NCBI GenBank assembly: GCA_008704415.1
Contig: VXIS01000474.1
Location: 1-26,950 of the forward strand
DNA length: 26,950 nucleotides
Direction of reading: 5' to 3'
From: Sphaerosporella brunnea
Lineage: Eukaryota; Ascomycota; Pezizomycetes; Pezizales; Pyronemataceae
Shown: piece after piece, positions 10,414 through 20,800 of the stretch
Position numbering within the stretch: the stretch's first letter is position 1
Layout: every line of letters begins with the position of its first letter
Position numbers and translations under genes: made by a program
Notes under the pieces: model-generated
Told to the model about the DNA's origin: nothing
The model's database searches: none
Seen by the model: the letters and a program-made list of their open reading frames with translations, nothing else

Positions 10414-10909
10414 ATGCAGGCACGGGACCTGACGGCCCAGTTGAACCAGGCGCTGGCAATCGCCGCTGCACAGGTTCGCGAGAACCCCCCGAAGGTGGTG
10501 GTTCCCACCTTTGACGGCAGTAAACCTGAGGAGTTGAGGAGCTTCGCAACAAGCTTCCCACCTGCTATCCAACCGAACAGTTCCCGTCTTCGCTATGCTT
10601 GACGGGTGCAGCACTCAACCAGCTCCGCTCCTACGCCGAGAGAACCTGCCCTTCTCCACCTATCTTGCCGATTCCCGCCCGCCGTCTGATGGGAGACCGA
10701 GGCGGCCCAGAAGGACCGGCTAGCTGTATGAAGCACTGTCCGAGGAAATGAAGGATGCTCTCCTGCACCGACAACACCCCCTTGCGGCTTTCATCGACCT
10801 CTGCAAGGACGTGGACAACCGTGCAGAAGAACGCAAGTCTTCAGCTTCTCGCCCCTCGGCCTCATCCTCGTCTACCACTGGGCGATGGCTGGAGAGCCTG
10901 CAAGTTTGA
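10414..10909 (+). pseudogene. LTR-retrotransposon gag relic
   Basis: These are fragments of a retrotransposon gag/capsid-like protein. The first frame (10414-10602) carries a glutamine/alanine-rich helix followed by VVVPTFDGSKPEELRSF, a common start of the gag domain. Sequence resembling LTGAALNQLRSYAE follows in another frame. A third frame gives EALSEEMKDALLHR and IDLCKDVDNRAEERK, then a serine-rich stretch and a TGA at 10907-10909. At least two frame changes are needed, so it is dead. I found no LTRs, protease or polymerase nearby, so it is an isolated fragment. A Ty3/gypsy origin is likely but not proven. Confidence 0.6.
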
Positions 10910-11128
10910 TCTTACCCGCAACGTCGTTACCTGCGCACATCTAGACTGGCGTACTTTGTCCGAGCAGCTGCTGCGCTGTTTCCATCCTACTCTTACTCTA
11001 CTCAATTAATCAATCGGTAACACTTTACCACAACCACAACTTCTTCTCTCTCTCTCTCTCGAGAGAGAGAGGCAACACTCTTACTGTGCACGGTGTGATA
11101 AACTTAGTTGACGCATAATTATTGGGTC

Positions 11129-11131
<3 letters not shown>

Positions 11132-11175
<44 letters not shown>
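11132..11175. repeat. T44 homopolymer (right arm)
   Basis: A run of 44 T. Its mirror at 1584-1625 is two bases shorter. Confidence 0.95.
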
Positions 11176-11176
<1 letters not shown>

Positions 11177-11485
11177 TTCGAGTTGCTACCTACCCGTTTG
11201 ATGTGGCGTCGGGTTGTGTTGAGGCTGAGGGTATGGGCGCGCGCTAACGAATTGGCGGGCATATGAGCACCTTGCTCTTTGGGGGGTTTTCTTTTTGCTG
11301 GAGATTGGGTTTTGTTTTTGTTTGCACCACACAAGAATACTGCGCCTCAAAGTTTTCCAACCATCATCTGGAAACCTAAGAAATTCAAGACCTCGATCTT
11401 TCCTTCGACGGAGTTTTTGACAGCTGTCGTTCGTGCCCAACACTATCTGGGGGTGGGGGGGTTGTTTGGATTTGGGTTTGGGGAG

Positions 11486-11487
<2 letters not shown>

Positions 11488-11519
<32 letters not shown>
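11488..11519. repeat. T32 homopolymer (right arm)
   Basis: A run of 32 T. Its mirror at 1243-1272 is two bases shorter. Confidence 0.95.
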
Positions 11520-11521
<2 letters not shown>

Positions 11522-11901
11522 GGATTTTTAGAGTGTGTACATATTCGCATTCAAATCGCCGTTGCCTGACATGATTCGAGTCTATACTCGCGATGTAGCG
11601 GATGGTTCTTTGATTGTGATGGTGGTGCCGGATTCTCTCCATAGACACCGCTTGGTGATACATTTCGTAACATACTCACCAGATCTATTCGGGGGCTCGA
11701 GGCTACACCGATATCTAATCCCTCAAGCTAGGGAACAGCAGTTGCTAGAACAGAATTCCCAGATTTATACTCATTACTTCTACAGGTCCGTCCCAATACT
11801 CATGCAGTCCACACGCCGAACTAAGTAAGTACCATCCACGATCCAAACCGAACACCGTACTCCCAACCCCCAACTCCAACTCCAATCTCCAACAGGAACC
11901 A

Positions 11902-13074
11902 TTACCGTCCGGCAGTGCCTTGGACACCACCATTCCAGACGTCAATGCTCAAGCCCAAACTCCCCTTCCCAACAGCCCACGCCGAACTCCTCCGACTGCC
12001 CCCCGCAAGAGAAGGGGGTGCACTCGGGCTCTCATTTTTGCAAAGAATATCTTGAACACTTTTCAGACTTGCTGCCACGCTGCCACCTTTTTTTCCATCC
12101 AGAGCCGCGTCCTCTTCCTGCGGATTCGCTGTGGCTATTCCTGGGCTTGAAATGATCGGCTGCGCGTCGTGGATACTGCTCACCGCTGTGGTAGCTCCCG
12201 AGCTGAAGACAGAACACGGGTTGCGCTTCGGAAGCACGATCTTGAAGTCGGACGACCAGTTCTGGGTGCTTGGACAGCGCACCGTGATCTTCGGCAGTGA
12301 GGACTTTGCACCCGTGCCGTCCTCCTGCGCCCAACCGATGTCGGGGTATTCGGCGTCGTTCGGACTGGTCTCCTCGCTCGTTGTCGACAGAATCTTTGGC
12401 AGGTTCCCCAGGGAATCATTCCGTAGATTTGCGACTCGGAAACAGCCGACTTGCTCCACAACTGCTTCTGCGGACGGCCGCAAAGGCGATTTTGAGGAGC
12501 GGTGGAAGGTAGGATCCGGATCTGCAAACTCGACTGTTTTGATCTGGAGCGTGTCTGCGGGCGCCGCCGCCGTTTCCACGGCGTTTATTGTCTCGGCGAA
12601 ATTTACAGACTTCTCAGACATCATGGTGTTCCGCCGTGTGCGTGGACGGGAGCCGGAGTTCCGCAGGATCGAGCTGAGACTCGGTTCAGCAGCGCCGCCT
12701 GGTGGGGAGCGCGAAAATTTGTCTTCCCCCAACGCAGAGAGATCGCTGTTTTCAGAGCTGCTGGCATCTTCGTCGTCCCCCTCCCACCCTGCAGGCGTAA
12801 CCACAACCTCTGGAGTAACAACTCCACTGCCGGGCAGACTCGTCATAGTGGGAATCCGTAGCTCTGGCGGCGCAAGGCAGCGGTTGCTTTTCTTCCGCCC
12901 TAGCCCCCGCGTCGTGTATTTCTCCGCTGGCACCCCCAAGCCCATCATCATCCGCGGTGTTCGGCTGCCCGTGTTGGATCGTGGTCGGCTGTTGCTTCTG
13001 CTGCCGCTACGCTTGGGCATGGCGTTCATGCCGGTGGAGGAGACGGAACGCTCGAGCGGCTTTTCGGAGGACAT
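11902..13074 (-). CDS. Hypothetical, mostly disordered Ser/Pro/Arg-rich protein, 390 aa
   Basis: I do not recognise the family. A single open exon encodes 390 aa. Residues about 20-60 are rich in Ser/Arg/Pro/Thr (for example PKRSGSRSNSRPRS). Residues about 100-125 are acidic and serine-rich (DDEDASSSENSD). The rest is low in hydrophobic segments, with no signal peptide or membrane span, so a disordered regulatory or scaffold-like protein is likely. The ATG at 13072-13074 is the first in the frame that I see. Most of the gene lies in the palindrome; only 12766-13074 has no visible mirror, because the window starts there. The left copy (1-861) is broken by three run shortenings. The length of the frame supports a real gene, but the function is unknown. 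Confidence 0.6.
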   Translation of the reverse strand: MSSEKPLERSVSSTGMNAMPKRSGSRSNSRPRSNTGSRTPRMMMGLGVPAEKYTTRGLGRKKSNRCLAPPELRIPTMTSLPGSGVVTPEVVVTPAGWEGDDEDASSSENSDLSALGEDKFSRSPPGGAAEPSLSSILRNSGSRPRTRRNTMMSEKSVNFAETINAVETAAAPADTLQIKTVEFADPDPTFHRSSKSPLRPSAEAVVEQVGCFRVANLRNDSLGNLPKILSTTSEETSPNDAEYPDIGWAQEDGTGAKSSLPKITVRCPSTQNWSSDFKIVLPKRNPCSVFSSGATTAVSSIHDAQPIISSPGIATANPQEEDAALDGKKGGSVAASLKSVQDILCKNESPSAPPSLAGGSRRSSAWAVGKGSLGLSIDVWNGGVQGTAGR

Positions 13075-14519
13075 GTCTGATAGTTGAGGGGAGCGGGGGC
13101 AGTACGTTGGCGGCGGATGATACGGAGGCGGCGGCTCGCTGGGGCGAGGGATCGTTAGATGCTGAGGGCCTGCGGCACGGTGCTATGGATAGCCGGAGGA
13201 AGTGGGCTGTGAGGCTGTAGACCAAGAGGGCCAGTAGACGCGGGACTGCACTAAGGCTGTCAGCTCGTTCGGGATGCTACAGCCAGTTCGGGGCTTACTC
13301 TGGTTGCTGTAGAAGGCCGATCCGAGAGGTTGTGGGCTGTGTTGCTTTCGTGGGTTCCGGCGTCCGGGCTGAAAGCAGCTTGTTCGAGTGACAGTTGGTG
13401 AAGCTGCGTGGAATTCTTCACCTTCAAGTTCATCGCCGTAAAGAATAGTGTGCTTCGTGGTGGCACATACAAAAATAGCAGCGGTATTCTCAATCATTTT
13501 CTTTATGAAAACGGCGTTTATGCCCCATACCCCCAAAACATAGCGAAATGTACAGCGTACCTCCAATTCTTTTTTTTGTGTCGCCACTCACCCCACTGAA
13601 GACCTGCTGCCTCTCCTCAGTATCTCCCCACTCACGTCACGCCGCGTGGACATCTCCAGGCTTAGAGCGTATCAACTCATCGTGATATATCGCGACAGCA
13701 AGACAAACCACGGCTTTCTACCTCTCGCCGAGCCGTGCCCTTCCCGCTTCGCTTGTCTGCGCGTTTTGATGCGTAGCGACCTCGGCCTTTACCTGTAGAG
13801 CAGCGTGGTGGCGCTCTGTCGGGCACTTCAACCCCGTTTGCGAACCCACTTCAAGTGCTTAGCATTCTGTTGCCGAATATCACCTTTTGCTCAATCTCTT
13901 CGTGGCCGGACGTCCTCGCGGTACCTTAGTCAAAGGAGATTCACGGTGTACAACTGGCGCATCTGAAAGCTCAGGCTCAGACTGTGAGGGAGGGAACGAC
14001 TGACTGTGGCCAGCTGCGGGTTTTGACTGTGTATTGGGGGCTGGGGGTGGTATCTGCGAGCCCATATCGATAGCCACAGAGCGCTTGGACAACAGAGACG
14101 GCCGCTGAGCGTAAGAACACTTCAGGTACTGCGGTGAAAGGCGCCGTTCAACTTCGATACTTTGAGGCCTGGCCAGGCAACCCCGCTCTATTGACCCAGG
14201 CGGAGGACATACGAGGCACTGCCACTGGACCCCACCCGTCAGCGCCTACTTTGGAAAGTGGTACATGCAAACTGTGCCGCCTTACGCGCCCACTATAACT
14301 GGGCGGCAACCCACGCTACTTCGCCAACACGAAGCATTCCCAGCATCCCAGCATTCTCACTACAGAACACGTCCCTCGCAACGGCACCGGCTCAGGCCTC
14401 AGGTCGACTGAAAAAACACCAACCTGGCCGTGATAACTCCCGGCTCCCAAGCGTCAACGATATCGAGACTAGCAACTTGAGCAAGTTGGAACCAGTGTCC
14501 TCTGTCGAGTAAGGTCGCC
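13075..14519. other. Intergenic region between divergent genes
   Basis: This region separates the minus-strand hypothetical gene from the plus-strand NACHT gene, so it should contain both promoters. I see no clear TATA box. Short open frames occur on both strands (for example minus 13183-13587 and 13880-14092) without recognisable domains. The minus-strand frame ending near 13880 has a PRGRPATKR AT-hook-like motif but is short and starts after a stop. Confidence 0.4.
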
Positions 14520-17500
14520 ATGCCGACGCTGTTTGAGAGGTTCCGGGGCTCCGGGAAACCAAAAGATAGGGGTCTTCTTATACTGTGGGAGCCACAAGAT
14601 GGCGAAGCGACAATAGAGTAAGGCGGCCCGACCAAGAGCTTCTCACGTTGTCTCTGGGCTGAATAACTAGCATCGTGGCTGTCCATGGCCTCAACGGGCA
14701 CCGGCTACGAACATGGACCCACATTGATCCAGATACAAAAGAAGAAACTTTATGGCTCCGCGATCTCCTCCCGCAACATTTTCCGACGGCACGGATCATG
14801 ACGTTCGGATATTCAGCCGAGATTTGGAACGATAAAGTGAAGTTACCGCTGAGTAGTCACGCTGAAACGCTTCTTCACGCGCTTCTTGTGCGGAGGGAAC
14901 GTCAGGATGTAGGCTCAACCCGCCCGTAGTCTGAAGAGAAAAATAATAATCAAAAACCCAATTGTTTTGCTGTGACGCAGGAAACATGGAAAGATCGACC
15001 AATAATATTTATCGTCCATAGGTATGCTGCTAAAGTCACAGCACTCTACTTAAATACCTATGCTAACCGGTTTGATATTGAATAGTATGGGTGGCATACT
15101 AATTAAACAGGTAAACTTGTCAGGGATCGTGGAATGAGATACATTGACTTAAACGGAGCCAGGCGCTGTTAAAGGCTGTTCCCAACGAGGCTGGATATGC
15201 CAGCATTTGTTCAAGCACATTAGGGATCGTTAGTTTTGTTCTAACCACCACTGGATTGTGTTGTGTATGAACAATTCTGACTCTTGATGTAAGGCATTTT
15301 TCGGAACACCTCACGGCGGATCGCATCTTGCGAGTGTGCTGTCAGTCGTGGCCACTATAACTCCGGGTGTCAGCGGCACCCACGGCAAGCTTCTAGCTGA
15401 GGGTTCCGCAGACTTGAAGCAGCTTTCTTGTGACTTCAATCAGATTGCCAACCGCTACAAGTTTGTGTCGTTCTACGAAGAGGAGATTTACCCCGTATTG
15501 TCACGGAAGGTAAGAATAGCTTCTTGCGCAGCGAACGTTTGCAGGTCTAAAGCCAGCATTTCTCTGTAGGTCGTTCCACTAGAGTCTGCAGTTATGAGTG
15601 TTCCGGGAGAGAGGCGGGTAAAGCTGCCAGGTAATCACAGAACAATGTGCCAATTTGGGAAAGGTGACGATCACTTTGACTGGGTGTGGACGGGGATCCG
15701 GGAGATAGCGCGGTCAGAGAGGCCTGAGGCTAGTATGTCGCAATAGAATATGATTTTTGCACTTGCCTCTTGTCTCCGCCTGAGCCGGCTAACCGTTGTT
15801 TCCCAGAAGAGACCGAGAAATTAACCATGATTGCAACAAACGCCGTCAAAGAACAAATTGACATTTTTCGCACATCTGAAGGTACTCCAAGTCAATCGAA
15901 AATTTCGGCGTGGGCAAAGCTGATGATTGAAACACGATAGCTGTCCCTCGAGAACAGGCGCAGTGTCTTAACGATCTCCAGGCCCCCGAGTATGAGTGGT
16001 TCCGCGAATCGAAAGTACGAACGGCAGTGCATGGAACCTTTGATCACCTCCTTGAGGAGCCCCAGCTCCGCACGTGGAAGTCCTGTCCAGAGTCAGCTCT
16101 CCTTTGGGTGAGGGGCCAACCGGGGTGCGGCAAAACAACATTCTCGAAATTCGTCTTAGAAGACCTAGAAAAAGATCTATTCGATGCCCAAGATGCCAAT
16201 AACACGTCACAGGGGCGCGCTGTCGTGTTGTACTTCTTCTTTTATGGGCAGGATGAAGAGTGCAACACTGAATTGGGTCTCTTGCGCGCCTTGATAGACC
16301 AGCTCCTGAAGGCGGACCCCAACTTGTATCAGCACATTATACCACATCGCCAGAGGCTTCCCGGGAAGTTTGCAGATGAAAGCGGTACTCTGTGGTCCAT
16401 ATTCACCGCCATGGTTTTGAATCGATGCTTCAGCACAGTTTTTTTCATTATCGATGCATTCGACGAATGTGAGACTGGTACAGGGCTGAATGATTACCAT
16501 CCGACACTTGAAAAGATCAAACGCCTAGTCGGAGCGAAGTACCGCAATGGAAACATCCTGAAATTTCTCGTCACCAGCAGACCTACAAGCGCCATAGCTG
16601 CTAGCTTGTATAACTTTTCCGTCATGACCATCGAGCCTAGAATGGAGGCAATTGACTTGTTCATCGACTCGGAGACAGTCGCGCTTCCCGATAACATCCG
16701 ACAGCTCGTAAGGACCACGCTCAAAGGGAAGTCCGGGAAGTCGTTTCTGTGGGTCTCGATAATTACCCGCCGGATCAGAAGGATGAACAAGCATCAGCTG
16801 AAGCCTAAGAAATTGCAAGACTTTATGGAGAAACTCCCGACCGAACTCAACAGAACATACGATTCTATATTTGGGAGGATCATGGAGGAAATGCGACCAC
16901 TGCTGTTATGGGTTCTCTATTCACCACGCTCCATGACGATCAAGCAACTAGAAGAAGCACTCGCCACTGAGCCTGATTGCAAAAGCGCATCAAAACTTTC
17001 GGAAAATCGAGTGGACTTGAGTATCGATGGCCTCGAAGCAGACTCGGAAGGATTGATCGAGGTAAACACTGACCGTCGCAGTCGGGTTCGAGTATCGTTT
17101 GTCCACCAGACGGTAAAGGAATTCCTGCTGGACACGCGGCTGCTTTCTTCCGAGGAGACCACCGGAATGGCACAGATTTACCTTGCAAAGACCTGTCTAA
17201 CGTACCTGAATTTTGATGACTTTGCGCAAAGGCCACTCGATCGGGCCGTGCGAGAAAAGACGTACCCGCTTTATAAACCAGCCGCCGAGAATTGGGTGCG
17301 TTTTGTCCACCAAGCTGTGAGAGAGGAAAAAGCGCAGTTGAGCACCGACCTCACTGAGCTGATGGACCCACTGCTGGTCTTGGATTCCACTACATCGAAA
17401 ACCTGGCGCGAGCAGTTGGGCCGCCGTCTCGTGGCGGTACAATATCCTTCCGATCTTGCAATAGAACTTGATGTCGACTGGCTTCTCTCATACGTCTTGA

Positions 17501-19053
17501 AGGGGAGGAATGACCGAATCACGAGCGAAATATCACCAACTGCATTTCAAAGAGCGGCGCAAAACTTCGATACCAGAATACTTTATCTACTGTTTGAACA
17601 CAAACTTTCGAAGGATGGAACACCACCCATCGACATGGAGGATATTTTGATTTCGGCTGTCCGTAATGAACGCTGTGGCAAAGACCTCATCGCTCTGATT
17701 CAACAGTATTATCACGACTTTGTGGCTTCGGAAAAAGTCGTCATAGAGGCGTTAAGAAACTACACCTTCGGTAAGGACGTAATTCATACACTTCTAGAGA
17801 CCAACCCCAGCCTCGAAATCACAAAGTCAATGATAGAATCTGCAGTTCGCAGCGGTACATACAACAGAATAACTGGAAGCGACCTTCTCTCCGTCTTTGG
17901 GAACCCTGATGCCATCCGAAACCTTCCTGTCGGCCCACTCATGTGGTCTCCCCCGGATCCAACTCTTCAACCGGATCCGGAAAATGAAGCACTCGAGTAC
18001 CTGTTGACGTCGCCTAGAAACCCCGGCATCGAGATTTCGGAGGAAGACCTTATCAACGCAGTCAAAAATGCGCAACTGGCTGACCGGAAGCTGACATCAC
18101 GCCTCAGTGCCCGAGACATCACCATCACCCCCACAGTCCGTGAGGCTGCCGCGCGTAACGAGGTCTGCGGATTGCAGTTGGTAGAGCTTCTTCTGGACTC
18201 CAAACCCTTCTTGCTCAAAGAACCATTTCTTGTCGCCGCGGCATCCAACAGACAACAAGGCATGGCTATGTTCAAACTGTTTTACGAACGGGGGTTAAAT
18301 TTCAACCTCACCGAACCTGTCCTTCTGATGGCCGCCAAGGACGGCAGCGTCGGCCTGGTGAACTTCTTGCTTCAAATCACCGAGAACAGTATCATCGAGG
18401 AGAAGCTACTCATCGCCGCCTGTCTCAACACCGATATGGGCCGAACTCTGGACCTACTCTTGAACACCGAGTCTCCCTTCGTTTTCACTGAACGCATCAA
18501 GCAAAAACTGGTGATTGCGGCTCAACACAATTACTGGGCCGGTGAATTAATCCTCAAGCTGCTGAGCACCCGCTTCCAGTCACTCGACGTCGATAAAGAC
18601 GTGGCAGAAGCTTTGTGTTCTCTTACCTGGCAAGAGCCTAAGCTTCTGAACATGTTCCTGAGCAACGTTGTCGCTACCTTCTCGAAGGATGCAATAGCGG
18701 TCATGCAGGATCAGCATGAAATCGAGCAATGCCTCCTGGAGCAGCCGCTGTTGGCGGAAATCATCGAGCCGCTTCCGTGGGTTGACACCCCAGCCGCCGA
18801 CCAGGAGCCGGAAAATAGTGATAGCGACAGTGAGGGGGAATTTGCGGGGAATGAGAAACTGCAGGACCCGCCTTGGACATGTGTTCCGTATAAGCCGGTT
18901 ATGGAAACTTTGGATCAATGGACGAGGATTGGGGCGGAGATGCGGGCGATCAGGCTGGGCCGGTATGGAAGTGGTGACGAGATTGAGGTGCAGGTGGAGG
19001 CTGTGGTGGAGGATGAGGAGGGCAGGGTTTTGAAGCGTGTTAAGCTGAACTAG
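14520..19053 (+). CDS. NLR-type protein: SesB-like alpha/beta hydrolase, NACHT NTPase and ~31-aa repeats (1344 aa, nine exons)
   Basis: Exons: 14520-14617, 14671-14908, 14981-15021, 15086-15110, 15163-15228, 15294-15509, 15570-15732, 15807-15881, 15941-19053. The 4035 coding bases stay in frame. Residues about 30-270 form a SesB-like alpha/beta hydrolase: IVAVHGLNGH, nucleophile S126 in FIVHSMGG, FFGTPHGGSH at about 158, and a likely catalytic H251 in GNHRTM. NACHT follows: Walker A GQPGCGKTT (366-374), Walker B FFIIDAFDECE (about 475-485), and a LVTSRP sensor motif. From about 868 to 1220 come roughly ten degenerate 31-residue helical units, then an acidic serine-rich linker and a KRVKLN tail. 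This architecture is that of fungal STAND receptors for non-self recognition and programmed cell death. No ankyrin, WD40 or TPR repeat is evident. A substrate and partner gene cannot be named from sequence. Confidence 0.9.
14618..15940 (+). other. Eight introns of the NLR-type gene
   Basis: Introns: 14618-14670, 14909-14980, 15022-15085 (branch GCTAAC), 15111-15162, 15229-15293 (branch CTGAC), 15510-15569, 15733-15806 (branch GCTAAC) and 15882-15940. Lengths are 52-74 nt. All begin with GT and end with AG. Exon 4 is only 25 nt and carries the SMGG nucleophile motif. The donors at 14909 (GTAGGC) and 15229 (GTTAGT) are weaker than the rest. Confidence 0.8.
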
Positions 19054-19237
19054 CGCGCTGGGAGTCGGTTGATGGGGGGCACTGGGTGGTTGACGGCAAC
19101 AGGATTGCCTGGCTCCACCTCAACTAAGATCAGCTTGAGACTGTTCATGCCTCATCACGCAGACTGGGGGGTGGACGGCTTCAACAGCGGGCTCCGGCTT
19201 GGAAGCAGGGAGTAGGGAGTTTTTTTCCTGTATCTAT
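19054..19237. other. 3' flank of the NLR-type gene
   Basis: No gene seen. A T-rich stretch at 19220-19226 precedes the MITE. Confidence 0.5.
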
Positions 19238-19239
19238 TA

Positions 19240-19602
19240 GAGGGATTTTGCAACTCAAAAAATGGGTTGTTAGGGGAAGTCTCGGCGCGTTCCACTTCCC
19301 TGTCCCCGAGGGTTGGTGACTTTGGGATTTTGCAAGCTTGAACTGTTTGGCGAGCGCGAAGATATGTGCATCATCTCAATCTCATGCATATCCTCACCAC
19401 CCTGTCCTTCTTTTGGACATCGCTCGAGAATATCTGCACCGCGCTGTACTTCTTTTGGGCATCGCGCGAGCTCCCGGAGACGCTAAAAGTCCGGGCAATC
19501 GCCCTGATTTGAACGCTGTCGAGTTTTCCGGGAAGACGCACTAGATCTTAGGAGGCTTAGCTCCCTGAAAAAAACGTCGTTTTTTGAGTTGCAAAATCCC
19601 TC
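19240..19602. mobile_element. 363-bp MITE with 23-bp perfect terminal inverted repeats and TA target duplication
   Basis: The left terminus at 19240-19262 starts GAGGGATTTTGCAACTC and continues with six A. The right terminus at 19580-19602 is its exact reverse complement. Each end is flanked by TA (19238-19239 and 19603-19604), the duplication made by Tc1/mariner/pogo-type transposases. There is no coding capacity, so it is non-autonomous. Inside are two 22-bp near-identical direct repeats (19407-19428 and 19449-19470, two mismatches) and an internal echo of the terminus (GGGATTTTGCAA near 19325). Confidence 0.85.
19407..19470. repeat. Direct repeat pair inside the MITE
   Basis: CTTCTTTTGGACATCGCTCG (19407 onward) and CTTCTTTTGGGCATCGCGCG (19449 onward) are spaced 42 bp apart and differ at two positions over 22 bp. 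Sub-terminal repeats of this sort can be transposase binding sites, but that is inference. Confidence 0.6.
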
Positions 19603-19604
19603 TA

Positions 19605-20800
19605 TTCCATGGCCGCAAGCGGACGATGAAAACACAAAAAAGGCACCGCGCACCGCGCATCCAGACCCGGCTCGATATAAATATATCACGGGACAGTACA
19701 TACCACGTCACAGGAGATACCTGCGCGAGCCGAGCCTCCGATCGAACACGGCGATCTTATCTATGAGGTGATTCGGTTTTCTCCGCCAGGGTGCAGTTGG
19801 CGCGCTTGCGATAAGCGGCTTTCTTTTTCACGACTCCAACGTTGCGCTGAGCGTGGATTTGGGGGGTGGCTGAATCCTGGGCAATCGCGAAGGTAACGTT
19901 TATGCAGTTCGTTCCCACACGCAATGGGAGTTTGAGAGCACGATCTCGTCCAGCATCCATCCACGCGGACGCCGCCTCTGCGGTCGTCGAAATAGCCGCA
20001 AGCGCAGCCGCGCGCGCGCGCGCTCCGTCTTCCGGAAAGTGAGGGGCAATCGGCAGGGATCACAGCTCGGAGAAAGCCAAGTTGTCACGAGCCAGAGGAT
20101 TCCTCGGTCCTTCCAGGCGGCGAACGTTGCAGGTTGCCGAAGCCGAACTCCGCAGGGCAGGAGGTTGCGATGTGCCTGCGGTTGCCGGCTGGCGCACCCC
20201 GCACTCCGCCGCGTTATCTCACGGTGGAGTCCGCCGCGGTGGCACCGGCCAATCGACGAGAACAATACGAAGAACCTGCAGGCATGCATGTAGCCGTTTC
20301 CCAGGCCGGGTTCCATCCAGCTTCTGGAAACTTGCCAGGCATTCTGGCTCGGGATGTCCCCGCCGGCTGCTTGGCTTTTCGCTCTCCATTATCTGCTTGC
20401 GGAAAAGCGGCTTCGATGCGAGCAAAGCGGAAGGCGCGGCGCGGAGAAGATTCCCTTTCCGAACGGTGTCGATAGCAACGGTATTTTTTATTTTTATTTC
20501 TATTTCTATTTTTTTTATTTTTTGGCGGTTTGGCCTTATCGGAACTGTGCGATCAGGCTGTAGGTCGCCCGGAACATCCCCGTTACCTGCTCCTCCTGCC
20601 TTCAGTCCAGGCCCGCTGGCTTCCGGGGTATCAGCTCTGCTGGCTGCAACAAACATTGGCTTCAAATACCCACTCCCCGTCCACCATGTTGCGAGATTCC
20701 CGCTTCCACGCCTGACCGCCCCCCGCCCAGTCGCCCTCCTCCCTTTCGAAGCGGAAGCTCGCTGGTGGTGCTGCTTCTGCTGCTGCTCGGCTGCCTTACG
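19605..20800. promoter_or_regulatory. Upstream region of the S28 peptidase gene
   Basis: No gene is supported. It contains a TATAAATATA motif at 19676-19685 (far from the start codon), a (CG)n stretch near 20010-20021 and a T-rich tract at about 20481-20523. The T/C-rich tract could act as a promoter element. GC-rich shadow frames on both strands here have no recognisable domain. Confidence 0.4.

Larger units (their letters stand above)
10910..11901. other. Low-complexity spacer of the right arm
   Basis: No gene is supported. It contains a (CT)n/(GA)n stretch (about 11045-11072), T44 (11132-11175), T32 (11488-11519) and several G-rich runs. Small open frames here depend on the homopolymers (poly-Lys or poly-Phe) and look spurious. 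The 3' UTR of the minus-strand gene ending at 11902 probably lies in the right part. Confidence 0.5.
6377..12765. repeat. Right arm of a giant palindrome
   Basis: This is the mirror copy of 1-6375. It holds the open versions of the catalase gene and of the hypothetical gene, and it runs into single-copy sequence beyond 12765. Position 12765 pairs with position 1, so 12765 is where the comparison stops because of the window edge. It is not a demonstrated repeat boundary. Confidence 0.97.

Noticed and set aside
12131..13087. A 318-codon plus-strand frame opposite the hypothetical gene
   Set aside because: No recognisable features. The minus-strand frame is longer and has an ATG start. I cannot fully exclude it, since neither protein is recognised.
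13880..14250. Minus-strand frame with PRGRPATKR, reminiscent of transposase C-termini or an AT hook
   Set aside because: Only a short open stretch after a stop, with no zinc-knuckle or catalytic motif. Too weak to call a MULE relic.
14258..14512. Plus-strand 84-codon frame just before the NLR gene
   Set aside because: It has no ATG start and no domain. The NLR protein starts naturally at 14520 with a typical MPTLFERF leader.
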